30,768 nucleotides of DNA from Mnemiopsis leidyi (GCA_000226015.1 JH154256.1:253819-284586), one strand, 5' to 3'. Shown: positions 1-9,823, numbered from the stretch's first letter. The notes: generated by a model not told the origin, from the letters alone. Translations and numbers: made by a program.

Positions 1-1310
1 TTGCACGGCCTTGCCTGGGGACCTCAGGCTAATTGTTGCTTTGATCGGAGGGAAACGTAGAAAGAGCCGCGCGTCGCCCGGTAAGCACAAAGCACGGCCA
101 TCACGCGCTCTCACGCATTTCGACCGTCAAGTTAAAATGTAGAACGCATGACGGCCGCTACAGTAGTTCTACTCTAACTAAAGCCGGCTTGTCGTTGCTA
201 AACACGAATAATCGAATATCCCTGTGCGAGCTTAGCGCGAAAGTAAAACGGACGCGCGACGCAAAAGCTCACCCAGCTCGCTTGTGATGTGCGCGATAGG
301 GCGCGCGCAGCCTTGTCGAGGTGCTACCCGACAGGGCTATAGTATAGCTATGTTGGCATAGCAAGCTTGTCGCGATGATGAATTGACTAGATGATATAAA
401 TATCCGTCTACCGTTTTAACGAAACGTTCAGCTTTAAGCTGTGAGAGTCGGGTATTACCGCGACAAAATTAAATAATGCCCGACTTTCGCAGCTCAAAGC
501 TGATCAATTCACCTAGTGTTGACGAAATTATACCCGTCTAACGTTCTACTTTTAACGAAACGTTTAGCTTTAGCTTGCCTTGCGTTGCGGCGCGCGGGGC
601 GCTGCCGCTTCTGGCTTCGCGGCAGCAGGTCAGACAACGTCTGACAAGCTTTAGCTGCATGAGTCGGGCATCACCGCGACAATTCACCTGCCTAACTACG
701 GTGCTGAGCTAGAATAAGCAATTTTTGATCGCGCAATAAAGGGCTGGTTATTTTGTTGTTTGTATATTAGTTGAGCAAACGATATTATATTACCAATTAC
801 TGTTATGGTTAAAGCTAAACTTGCTTTAACCAGAGCCCTTTTGCGCGCAACGCAAGGGTCAAGGTTAACCTAACTCGGTGCTTATGCCGCGCGCGTGCAC
901 CTGAACACTTTCTTTCGCCAGGCGAGCAGCAAGCTGCGAGCCGCGCGAGTCGGGTAACACCTCGAAAACTTACGCCGCGCAAAAGGGATTTTGTTTGGTT
1001 AGAGCAAAATTGGGCTCTGGAAAAATAAATGAACTTTAACGTGGAGTTTGACGAGATTATATCCGTTTACCGTTTTAGCTGCGTCATTCGGGTATCACCG
1101 CGACAAGATTATGTCCATCTTGCGTCTACCGTTTTTGTCAAACGTTGCCTGACCTGCTGCCGCGAAGCCCAGGCCGCAACTCAAGGCAACCATTCTTTGA
1201 GCTGCGAGAGTTGGGTATCACCACGACAAGTTCAGTTTCACGCTCCACGTTGTCGCGGTGATACCCGACTCACGCAGCTAAACGGTAGACGGATATAATC
1301 TCGTTAAAGA
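1..1310. repeat. GC-rich dispersed/inverted repeat cluster
   Basis: This stretch is clearly more GC-rich than the rest of the window. A motif close to GAGTCGGGTATCACCGCG (followed by ACAA) occurs on the plus strand at 445-466, 661-682, 947-968, 1085-1106 and 1208-1230, and in reverse at 312-332 and 1250-1271. The sequence upstream of the motif (ATATCCGTCTACCGTTT-like, then AGCT-rich) is also repeated near 395-440, 525-575 and 1047-1080. The block 1046-1106 and the block 1250-1308 are near-complementary, forming a ~60-bp inverted repeat. No protein is recognisable. It looks like a pile-up of a short non-autonomous mobile element or a repeat array whose left part lies outside the window; the class is not identified. 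Confidence 0.7.
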
Positions 1311-1684
1311 TGTGAACAATCTTCATTTTATCATTCTTTTTTAATGGTATATAGATATTTTTATATAGGGTCATTTGTGTATTCAGGGTGTAATTGTCTA
1401 TTTTTATTTTATTAAGTGTTTTTATCATGATTTGTGATTGATAATAATGTTTTGTATAATGTAGATCAAAAGACTTTGAGGTTGCTGAAGAACAGTTCAA
1501 TGTTGAGATTTTTATCAATAAAAGTTAATGGTAACAGTTTCCAGATTCAGTGGGTACTGGGTACATCTGAGTACCCACATACTCACACAAGCCGCCCCTG
1601 ACAATCAGATATCATGTAGCTTAGTACCAATACCTGCTAATCATCAGAATCTGATACAGTACATTGTTTTGATTGCTTGTGTAA

Positions 1685-2053
1685 GTGTTACTTTTAATTG
1701 AGTATTTGTCATTGATCGCATCGTTATTAGCAAGAGCCAAGAGGTCTAGATCTGATGAGGTCACTGGGGCTGTTCGAGTTGATAAGATTGGGAGTAAGTT
1801 GTTTTATGGCGATAGGGGTAAGCTGTTTTGTCCTCTGTGTAACTTAGGTCCCGTCTTAGTGATGGATCAGTTCCGGAAAAACACTGTTTCCAGACATCTC
1901 AATTCAATGATGATTACATTGTTCAAACTATTATTAAGGTTGCTGACTGCTGAGGTCGGGAGGTTGCTGAAGTCGGAGGTAGCTGGGGAGACCGGGGAAA
2001 GTAGTAGATCTGGGGTGAAAGTTCATCTCTGTAAATCTTTGTATGAAGAATGA
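1685..2053 (+). pseudogene. possible zinc-finger-like ORF remnant
   Basis: An open stretch of 122 codons without an ATG at its start contains FCPLC followed about 20 residues later by VSRHL (roughly residues 48-72). This resembles the first half of a C2H2/BED-type finger of the kind found in transposon-derived proteins, but the second metal-binding histidine is absent where expected. No flanking splice sites or partner exons were found. It could equally be a chance ORF. The flanking DNA at 1311-1684 and 2054-2300 shows nothing recognisable. Confidence 0.15.
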
Positions 2054-2316
2054 TACTGATATTAAATAGTAGCCGTTAAAAGTTTTGTCATCATGTTGGT
2101 TATGTCATCTTGCTTGAGTCGTTCTAAACATGACATTACTCGAAGGAGTATTTGAGCTTTTTATAGCTGGTATCTGATCCTCTGATGACAAGATCGGATC
2201 ACGTGGTTGAAGCTATCACTTGGTCGTATCACATCACCCAAATCATGTGAATGGGTTGCTTGTGAGTGTTAAATACATGAAAAACTTGACAGAAAATCTA
2301 GAATTTGTCGGGAATA

Positions 2317-2442
2317 AGCAATTTTTGTTGTGAAACTGCCACCAAGTTAGCAATTGTTATCGCAAAACTGCCGCAAATAAGCAACTTTTGCCACAAAACT
2401 GCCGTCAAATTAGCAATTTTTGCTTCAAACTGCAGCCAAATT
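2317..2442. repeat. ~32-bp tandem repeat, about 4 copies
   Basis: Four imperfect units beginning AGCAA(T/C)TNTTG and containing AAACTGCCG(T/C)CAAAT follow each other with a 31-32 bp spacing. The units differ by scattered substitutions, so the array is not young. No gene association is visible. The following 2443-2900 is AT-rich and holds nothing I can recognise. Confidence 0.7.
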
Positions 2443-2915
2443 CGAGATTTTGGCTTGTCGTGGCACAGCAAAATTTGGCAAAATTTACCACAATAAACAA
2501 ATGGCCCTGCAGCACATGTTCTTTAGGCTTTGGACAAACTATAGTATATACTCATAATTTTAATTTAAAATGTTTTCGTATTAGAAACATCAATCAAATG
2601 ATATAATATAGAAGTAATATTCATATGGAATGCACAAATGCCCCAAGCTCATTGCATAAGTATTAACACACTGTTAAAATCATCATATCCCACAAGAAAA
2701 GAGAGGTAAACGTATATTTAAATCATTCCTTAGTCTTTGCAATTTGACATATTTGTGAGTCAGTTTTAATACTAAACTTTTAGAAACCACTATTTTGATA
2801 GAAGCAGAAGTTGATATACCCTTAATTACCCTTTTTAAACTATTTCAACACTACAAATTATATACAGTTATTGAGGAGGACCTGAGGACAAGATTATGAC
2901 ATTTAAGATTTTTAT

Positions 2916-3055
2916 GACAACTAAGCCAGTCCCAGGTCAGACACCTGAATATACATCCTCGGATACGTTAGTAATGCATTGGAACCTGAAAAGTAAGCAA
3001 CCCAAGGTTATCTTGGCTCTTTACCGATTTTACGAGCGAGGCTTTCCCCGGGCAT
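2916..3055. repeat. duplicated ~140-bp block, copy 1
   Basis: From CAACTAAGCCAGTCCCAG to the GGCTTTCCC end, this block matches 3381-3518 closely in the same orientation, with scattered substitutions and small indels. The two copies lie about 460 bp apart. The block contains no convincing coding signal; the open frame through copy 1 is broken in copy 2. It may be a local duplication or two copies of one dispersed element. Confidence 0.75.
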
Positions 3056-3380
3056 ATTTGAACCTGCAACGGCTGGATTGCGAGGCAGGACGAAATGCCA
3101 CTCAACCAAGTAGCTCCCTGCTAATAATCTATTCCAAGCACTACTTATACTGCTAGATAACCATCAATCATTCAATATATGAAAGTTGTTATCTGCTCAA
3201 ATGCAAGTATTAGCATCTCATCATATTCCACATGTTGCAAGTTTGGGTCCCTGATCACTGATCAATGTATATATACTATCCGTGCAGTTCTAGCTAGAAA
3301 CTGCAGGTGAAACCCAGATTAGCTCCATAGTGAACGGGTCCAGCTGGATCGACATTTCAATCAAGAAACCCAGTGACACA

Positions 3381-3518
3381 CAACTAAGCCAGTCCCAGCT
3401 CAGACACCTGAATATATGTCCTCGATACGTTAGTAGTGCATTGGAACCTGAAAAGTAAGCAACCCAAGGTTATCTTGGCATGATTACTGATTTTACGAGT
3501 GAGGCTTTCCCTGAACAT
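3381..3518. repeat. duplicated ~140-bp block, copy 2
   Basis: This is the second direct copy of the block at 2916-3055, beginning CAACTAAGCCAGTCCCAG and ending in GAGGCTTTCCCTGAACAT. Differences from copy 1 are small, including a shortened CTCGATACG for CTCGGATACG. Confidence 0.75.
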
Positions 3519-5422
3519 AACATCCTTATGACTTATGTAACATCTCGAAACCGGTTGTCTATTTCTATGAAAGATTATTTAACTCAGTCTGTGTTTCATT
3601 ATTGAAGCTTTTCTTAGAATATATTTACATAGTGACAAAAAGCCAAATACTCAACGTTAGTACTAAGACAAGTTAGTATGATAAAAGTTAAGTGTCTGTT
3701 GTGGCAGTTCTGTCTAAGTCAGTTGCCAAAAAGGCTCTGATTCAAATCATCAACTGGTCAAAAGGTTCTTCGTGAGCATGTCGAGTGCACTGGTCTAAAC
3801 ATTGCAGATTCAGGTCAGGAAGTGGTCAAAAGGTCTCACATACTGTCAAACATAAAAATTGCACTGACCAAAAATCCAAGATTCAGAACAGAGAGTAACC
3901 AAAAGTTCTGTGCATAGATTTATCATTTATGCAGCAACACCAATCTTTTTCATTAAACTATTCAATCCAGTGCTAAGTTTCCAGCTAGTACCTCTGAAAA
4001 TCGGATTCAATAGTGGGATAGCTCAGCTGCTTCAAAACAAATTGAAAATCTATGGGTTTTAAAGCTATTCTCATGACCTATCTTAGCTTTCACAAAACTT
4101 GTGTTTTATCTACTTTTGTTACTTTTCACTTTTTCATTAGCTCCTCAAGCCATGATAAAAGAGTTTCTGATTGGTATTAAAACATATTTGATAAAGTGAA
4201 ACTCGGGTTAGGATGAGGGGATTGAGGACCCCGTATTTTCAAGCATTATATATATATATATACTCCTTCTGTTTCATCCTCAATAAATGAATTTGATTTG
4301 TAGTGTTGAAATAGTTAAAAACTATTTATTTTATCTATTAAAAACACTTTATATCTGATGGGTGTACTGTATTCAGTGAAATCTTTTACCCACTTCTCTT
4401 ATCAATTTATTCATGTTTTGAATTAAAATTTTTATTAGAATCTCAAGAAAACTGCAAAAAAACGACTTCAAACAATTTAAGTTGCCACATATTTGAGGGC
4501 TTACCTTGCACATATTTTGTTGTAAAAGACTATGGCTCAGAATTAAATTGGACACACAGTGTATCAAAATTGACATCATATGAAATGCTATTGATTAGCC
4601 TACAAACAGTTGAAATAATTGCAGGCTTGGAGAGACAAAATTTCATCAGGCTTTTTCAACCAATTGTCATTTTACACTTTGCCTGCTTGGAAGAGCTGTC
4701 ACGTTATCTGCAGTAAGACCTGTCACAATTCCAGTGCTCTCCTACAAATAGTAGGGATTTCAACACAAAAACACCAAGTGTGCTTCAATAACTACACTAA
4801 CTACGCTTGTTGTCGAATATTCGTGGGCGTTGCAGAATATTCTAGTCTTTAGATAATACATTTCATTTACGTATTACACTAGTTTTAAGTGAATACAAGG
4901 TTTCGTCTTGAATTTCAGTACTGAGATGGGCGTTTCAAAATACCAATTTTGTCACCTTAGATTATCGATTGATTTTTCTAGTCCTATGTCCTGTTATCAA
5001 TGCAAAACGGCATTGAGAATTGTAAAAGATCGTGGGTATGGTTTTTGTCGTGAGTATGTTGAGAAAGTACGTAAATCACGTGGATGCATGTATGATATGA
5101 AAATATGTTGCTATGGCAATACTTAATACTCTGTTGTTGTGATTGCGCTATATTTTTCTGCAGGACATGACTTGACCCCGACGAAAGCAGTCATTCAGAA
5201 ACTAAAATCAGTTTCATGTTTTTATGGATATGTCCTCTATGCTGTTTAATCCAGATCGTATTGAAGCTTTCACATTTAACTCAAACTGTCATAAGTGTGA
5301 AAACATTTATGTTTTCAACTTTTATGGGGGATTGGAAATCATGCAGTTGTTTAATATTAATCTATACCAAAAATAGCGGCCGCAAATTTTGTTCTATTTA
5401 AACCGGGTTATTTGTTTTAGCT
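3519..5422. other. AT-rich upstream region, no gene recognised
   Basis: This 1.9-kb stretch upstream of the first recognised coding exon holds a short TA microsatellite near 4246-4261 and several short unrelated open frames, none with domain signatures or paired splice sites that I trust. Its right end, GTTATTTGTTTTAG at 5407-5420, looks like a 3' splice site two bases before the start codon, so an upstream 5' UTR exon is possible and the true promoter may lie anywhere to the left. I see no supported TATA box. Confidence 0.5.
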
Positions 5423-5595
5423 ATGTTAATTTCAAGCCAACAACTCGGACACATGATATTTACAATTACTCTCATTGGACTATTCATTGGATGCCAATCA
5501 CTTTGTGGGGAATGTGACCAGACGCTGTGTCCAACGAATGAGTCCTGCAATGTCACAACCTTAGACGAGTGTGGCTGTTGTCGCGTCTGTGTCAG
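5423..5595 (+). CDS. CRIM1: CRIM1-like exon 1: signal peptide and first half of IGFBP domain
   Basis: Translation from the ATG at 5423 gives residues 1-57 plus a split Arg codon. A hydrophobic stretch (about residues 11-24, IFTITLIGLFIG) fits a signal peptide; the in-frame ATG at 5453 (Met11) is an alternative start that would give a more standard signal. The mature part has eight cysteines including ECGCCRVC (residues 49-56), the IGFBP GCGCCxxC signature with Glu for the first Gly. NES (39-41) and NVT (43-45) are possible N-glycosylation sites. The start was chosen as the first ATG after a plausible 3' splice site ending at 5420. The donor GTCAG|GTAAAA at 5596 matches the consensus well and leaves phase 2. 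Read past this donor, the frame stops at once (TAA), so this is the only productive donor of the array that follows. Confidence 0.85.
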
Positions 5596-5775
5596 GTAAA
5601 AACGTGTGTCTGTTTTCACGTATGTGTCAGGTCAAAACGTGTGTCTGTTGTCGCGTCTGTGTCAGGTAAAAACGTGTGTCTGTTGTCACGTCTGTGTCAG
5701 GTAAAAACACGTGTCTTTTGTCGCGTCTGTGTCAGGTAAAAACGTGTGGCTGTGGTCAACGCCTGTGTTAGGTAA
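5596..5775 (+). repeat. 35-bp tandem array of the exon 1 donor site
   Basis: The last ~25 bp of exon 1 and the first bases of intron 1 are repeated in tandem. Potential donors (CAG|GTAAAA or close) have their GT at 5596, 5631, 5666, 5701, 5736 and 5772. Copy 2 is CAG|GTCAAA and copy 6 is TAG|GTAAAA; copies 1 and 3-5 keep CAG|GTAAAA. The period is exactly 35 bp, with 36 for the last. Only the first is compatible with the reading frame. Confidence 0.9.
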
Positions 5776-6120
5776 AACACTTGATTTGGTCATGTACACT
5801 TTATGATCGTTGAGGAATGTCTTATCTTTCTTATTGACGTAGAAGCAATACAGATATGATGGCATCGTCATGCTGCTGTATAACTTTTATTTGACAACTT
5901 ATGTTATAAATCAGTGTGTCTCCTTAAATGGCAATGTTTGCTTCCACCTAAATGAACTATGCTAATATCAGAATAAAGTCTTAGAATTGCAGTCTTCAAC
6001 TGTTGTTCTATTAAATCATTTCAATAATATTTTTCAAAGTTTAAACTAGTTTTAAATCACCATCTTAACTAAAAGACTTTACAGTAAACGTTTGTATGCC
6101 TATAACACCGGCTGCAACCC
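5776..6120 (+). other. middle of intron 1
   Basis: AT-rich single-copy sequence between the donor array and the acceptor array of intron 1. Nothing coding or structured was seen in it. Confidence 0.6.
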
Positions 6121-6123
6121 AAA

Positions 6124-6597
6124 AGAAATTCTAAAACTTCTACTTTCAGAGGAATCGATAAGAAGTGTGGAAGTGCCTATGTAATTCTAAAACTTCTACT
6201 TTCAGAGGAATCGAGAAGAAGTGTGGATGTGCCTATGTAATTCTAAAACTTCTACTTTCAGAGGAATCGAGGAGAATTGTGGATGTGCCTATGAAATTCT
6301 AAAACTTCTACTTTCAGAGGAATCGAGAAGAAGTGTGGAGGTGCCTATGAAATTCTAAAACTTCTACTTTCAGAAGAATCATGAAGGAGTGTGGATGTGC
6401 CTATGAAAGTCTAAAACTTCTACTTTCAGAAGAATCATGAAGGAGTGTGGATGTGCCTATGAAAGTCTAAAAATTCTACTTTCAGAGGAATCGTGAAGAA
6501 GTGTGGATGTGCCTATGAAATTCTAAAACTTCTACTTTCAGAGGAATCGAGAAGAAGTGTGGATGTGCCTATGTAATTCTAAATCTTCTACTTTCAG
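6124..6597 (+). repeat. 56-bp tandem array of the exon 2 acceptor and exon start
   Basis: Nine units, each with AAACTTCTACTTTCAG followed by a copy of the first ~30 bp of exon 2. The AG of each unit ends at 6149, 6205, 6261, 6317, 6373, 6429, 6485, 6541 and 6597, an exact 56-bp period. All nine keep the pyrimidine tract and the AG. The copied exon start still reads like GI(E/D)KKCG(C/G)AY, showing it derives from exon 2. Units 1-7 run into stops when translated from their own AG in the correct phase, and unit 8 gives a frameshifted exon 2, so only the last AG (6597) is productive. Confidence 0.92.
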
Positions 6598-6716
6598 AGG
6601 AATCGAGGAGAAATGTGGAGGTGCCTATGGCAAGTACGGAGTGTGTCAGAGAGGACTGGAGTGTGTGCTGGTGGAGCAGGAAACAGACGATCTTCCCTTC
6701 GTCGGACTATGCAAAG
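6598..6716 (+). CDS. CRIM1: CRIM1-like exon 2: second half of IGFBP domain
   Basis: Residues 58-97 and a split Gly codon. It supplies four cysteines (residues 64, 74, 80, 96), completing the 12 of a canonical IGFBP N-domain, and has the KCGGAYGKYGVC and GLEC motifs typical of the second subdomain. The domain ends with VGLCK. It enters in phase 2 from exon 1 and leaves in phase 1 at AAAG|GTACCG (GT at 6717). The acceptor is the last of nine tandem copies. Confidence 0.88.
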
Positions 6717-8213
6717 GTACCGTCTCTATTTGAGATATATATATATACATATGCAGGTACACATGCAGTAAACCGCCGGTACATATGCAGGACTATTGCT
6801 TCATTTTGCTCCACATCACAGTACATTACGGGAATGCTGTGCTTGCTATGGCTTGTAGCATACTGATGATCGATCTCGGTGTACACATAACATAATAATG
6901 CGTATCACCAGTAATTCTCCGCACATACATTATACAGCCAGAACGGCAAATGTACATGTCTGAAGGATGTTTGTCAAGTCAAGGTAGCGGGTTTAGCGCA
7001 ACATCTTTAATTGAATAACTAGTTTGTACACCGCCAACCTGTAAGGCCGCTTCAATTGCACACTTCTCGGGCAACTCTGTAATTTATGGCAGAACATAAT
7101 CTAGGTCTGCGGTAATTCCCTTAAATTTCAAAACCACGTACTCTTCCACCCATGATAGGAGGGATTCAATAATTGCCATATTATCTGTGTGGGTTTCTCT
7201 GCTATATGTATGCATATGTTAATGGTTAGGAATAAATTATATCCTCTGCTTTTCTTACATTCTGTCCTGGAAGAAATGGCGCTGGTATTTCGAACTGCTT
7301 TACTTCAAACGAGAAAATATTTCGGTCACGCAAGTTCACTTCCGCTTTAAATTACCACTAATTACTGCCCAATGAAGAATTGTGGCGTTCAGTTATTGGG
7401 TGTTAAATTGTTGGCTAATTGTAAAATAACTGGTTTTGAAAGGATTTGGATTTTTGACGATTTAGTGACTCTTTTAAGTAAAGTTGGTTAACCTAAAAAT
7501 TCTTATTCTTCGATTGTCAAATGTCAAACTTATGAAATTATTTGCTGAGTAAGGTAAGACCCCTATTCAGGCATTCCCCTTTCTTCTCCCCCTTCCCTTA
7601 CCCTAGAGAAAAGCAAAACATCTGATGTTAGAAATTTAAAGAATTCTATAACCACACGGCAACGAGATACATCTAAATTCCACACGGGAGATTGGAATTA
7701 AGTGTAAAGAAACAATTCTATTTCATGACTACAATTCAAGAAGTACGTGTGTTCTCGCCTTGAGTGATGTGTAGGATTAATGTTCCATTAAACTTTTTAT
7801 CGAGCCAGCAGACTGTTTCTTAACTAAGCCACTTCGGTGTTATTCATCATCTGATTAAAAATAATATATTTTATTTGTAAAAATCTACTCCGGCAAAAAT
7901 TGCATGTGTTACTCTGGTCGCAGAGTCTATTTTTAAGAATGCTATTTTTGACAGTCTGGCTGTGTCAAAGTTTAGTAAATGTCGTTCCTTCCTTTACAAT
8001 TCGCGAATTTCCGAACGTATATCAATTATTTTGCGCAAATAGAACCCTTTAATTAAAAGTTATTAATCTCATTTGATCCTTATCATTGATATTATTAGTA
8101 ACAGATATATGTTTTTACTGATTAATTTGTAAAGAAAGCTAAATTATGAATAATATTTCGCAATTTGCAGTGACATTATGCACAATCACGAGTTGACAAC
8201 ATCACCATTTCAG
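6717..8213 (+). other. intron 2, nothing recognised
   Basis: A 1.5-kb AT-rich intron. It has a short TA run near 6733-6749 and no recognisable coding, repeat or RNA feature. The acceptor is ACCATTTCAG ending at 8213; CAATTTGCAG at 8170 is an alternative AG but is followed by an in-frame stop in the required phase. Confidence 0.6.
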
Positions 8214-8450
8214 TGGCGAGAGACTGTTCGCGTGTTAGGTGCGCGATACCCTCCCCGCCCCACTGCCCGCAAGACTCGCTGGTGCAGCGCGGGGAGGTGC
8301 TGCCTGGAGAGTGCTGTCCGCAGCCGGACATGTGTGTGTGCAATGAGTGTCGGGAACGAGCTGAGTGCGGGGGAACTTTCTGGAAGGAAAACTTGGTCTT
8401 CCAGGGAACAAATAGACCTGGACATTGCTGTGATATTTCCGAGTGTGTTG
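8214..8450 (+). CDS. CRIM1: CRIM1-like exon 3: cysteine-rich module A
   Basis: Residues 98-176, a complete symmetric phase 1-1 exon of 79 codons. Cysteine pattern: DCSRVRC, HCPQDSL, GECCPQPDMCVCNEC, AEC, and GHCCDISECVG at the end. It resembles the VWC-like region that follows the IGFBP domain in CRIM1 and is clearly related to the module encoded by exons 4 and 5 (DC..V.C, CP.DSL, PG.CCDI..CV). The first third is very GC-rich (CCCCGCCCC) compared with the surrounding introns. The donor is GTTG|GTAGGT, followed at once by a GT-rich simple repeat. Confidence 0.85.
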
Positions 8451-8541
8451 GTAGGTGTGTGTGGGTGTGTGCGTGTGGGTGCGCGTGTGCGTGTGTGTGG
8501 GCGTGTGTAGGCGTGTGTGTGTGTGTGTGCCTGCTTGTGTA
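8451..8541 (+). repeat. GT/GTGTGG simple repeat directly after the exon 3 donor
   Basis: From the donor GTAGGT onward the sequence is an interrupted (GT)n/(GTGTGG)n run to about 8541. It begins at the splice site itself and provides many overlapping GT dinucleotides. Confidence 0.85.
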
Positions 8542-9125
8542 TCTGTGTTTTAGCTGATTTAGCCTTCGCATGCAATGTGTAGATTTATTAGGGAAAGGTT
8601 CGGGTCTTCATAAATTTATAAAATTTCAAAATAATCTTGAAACATGTAGGAATTAGGACTGGTATCTAGGACACAGAATGTGTAACCGATAAGTGGCTGG
8701 TGAATGGACGTCCACTCAAACCAAGGGAATTTCTAATGAAAGAAATTATATCCTAATATTCTAATATGCTAATGTAAACCTTTTTGTTAGAATTTGAAAT
8801 TCGGGCGAATCTTTTTGACTTCTAATAAAGTTCCAAACTTCACTGTGGCACATAATATATGTTTCTAACACACTGAAAACAATATTTGTCAACAATAAGA
8901 GCGAAATGATGAATTCTTGCTATTCAGCCATGAAAAGAAAGATGGGGGTGTAGCGCCGGAAATTATTCAATGCCATTACTCGACCTTTCAAAGCCAGGAT
9001 CCGCTAATTTGGAACGATTTAAACTTTTATTGCAATCACTTTAGAATAATCCTCACCCACCCTTCAATCAGGCATATTACAATCCGACTTGCTGCACTCT
9101 CAAAACAAAAACCCCATATCGTAGT
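8542..9125 (+). other. central intron 3, nothing recognised
   Basis: AT-rich sequence between the GT repeat and the acceptor array of exon 4. No coding exon or structured element was recognised. Confidence 0.6.
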
Positions 9126-9130
9126 TACTT

Positions 9131-9272
9131 AGTAGCGCCTGGAATCCGGACAAATATCAAAATACCGCCTTGTTTCTGATAGTGCCGGAAATCCGGACAA
9201 ATCTCAAAACACCGCCTCGTTTCAGATAGTGCTCGAAATCCGGACAAATCTCAAAACACCGCCTCGTTTCAG
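9131..9272 (+). repeat. 47-bp tandem array of the exon 4 acceptor and exon start
   Basis: Three units of CAAAACACCGCCTCGTTTCAG followed by ATAGTGCCGGAAATCCGGAC. Junctions end at 9178, 9225 and 9272 (47-bp period), with a partial exon-start copy before them from about 9131. In the first unit CAG has become CTG, so that site is dead; the 9225 site is intact but its product stops at a TAA 31 codons on. Only the 9272 site continues the protein. Confidence 0.88.
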
Positions 9273-9381
9273 ATAGTGCCGGAAATCCGGACTGCACCAC
9301 GGTGTCCTGTCCGGAGATAAGGTTCGAGTGTCCCTGGGATTCTCTGTACGTACCAGGACAAGAATCTGCATCTAGTGACAG
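9273..9381 (+). CDS. CRIM1: CRIM1-like exon 4: first half of module B
   Basis: Residues 177-212 and two bases of a split Arg codon. It carries DCTTVSCPEIRFECPWDSLY, which aligns with DC..V.C...CP.DSL of exon 3. It enters in phase 1 (G|AT) and leaves in phase 2 at ACAG|GTATTT (GT at 9382). The first seven codons (DSAGNPD) are the part duplicated in the upstream acceptor array. Confidence 0.82.
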
Positions 9382-9580
9382 GTATTTCTTCTCTTCCTCT
9401 TTACTGTGTTTCTTCCACCCCTTATTGCTTCTGCACCCCAACTCTACTATTCAAACTTCTTTGAAATTTCCGCAAACCTAGGTCTACTATCTTCCCCGTG
9501 TTTTCGCTTATTGCTTTATTGGAAGACTTCGCTAATCTTCATTACCCTTACAGTCCTGATTACACTTACAGTTCATAAAA
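9382..9580 (+). other. intron 4, unique part
   Basis: A pyrimidine-rich 200-bp stretch with nothing coding recognised, followed by the 10-bp repeat that forms the acceptor. Confidence 0.6.
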
Positions 9581-9680
9581 GTTACCTCTAGTTACCTCTA
9601 GTTACCTCTAGTTACCTCTAGTTACCTCTAGTTACCTCTAGTTACCTCTAGTTACCTCTAGTTACCTCTAGTTACCTCAG
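9581..9680 (+). repeat. 10-bp tandem repeat forming the exon 5 acceptor
   Basis: Nine perfect GTTACCTCTA units are followed by a tenth, GTTACCTCAG, whose last two bases are the AG of the exon 5 splice acceptor. A TA to AG difference in the last unit is all that separates the splice site from the repeat. Confidence 0.95.
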
Positions 9681-9823
9681 GTGTTGCGAAGTACCAGGTA
9701 GTTGTCAGTGTGACCACACCCGCTGTAGTGACGTCATGTGTCCTGCTAAACACACCAAGAAACTCCAATCTGCTGCCGAGAATATCCCTGGAAAGTGTTG
9801 TGATATTTTCCAGTGTGTTCCTG
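9681..9823 (+). CDS. CRIM1: CRIM1-like exon 5: second half of module B
   Basis: Residues 213-260 and a split Gly codon. Contains CCEVPGSCQCDHTRC, VMC and the closing PGKCCDIFQCVPG, matching the second half of exon 3 (CVCNEC, AEC, PGHCCDISECVG). Entry is phase 2 and exit is phase 1 at CCTG|GTAAGT, a strong donor (GT at 9824). Exons 4 and 5 together total 252 bp, a symmetric phase 1-1 unit of 84 codons, comparable with the 79 codons of exon 3. Confidence 0.85.

Noticed and set aside
1029-1298. 89-codon open frame in the GC-rich block
   Set aside because: It spans both arms of the inverted repeat and translates the repeated motif; no domain was recognised.
4908-5126. Open frame with a CYQC motif and seven cysteines, reminiscent of a Ly6-type start
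   Set aside because: Cysteine spacing does not fit a three-finger domain, there is no ATG at the start of the frame, and no partner exon was found.
6615-6866. Alternative plus-strand frame through exon 2
   Set aside because: It is the frameshifted reading that would result from the eighth decoy acceptor and loses the IGFBP cysteine pattern.
8176-8571. Minus-strand open frames over exon 3 with long His/Thr runs
   Set aside because: The His/Thr tract is the complement of the GT repeat after the exon 3 donor; the frames are shadows of the plus-strand exon.
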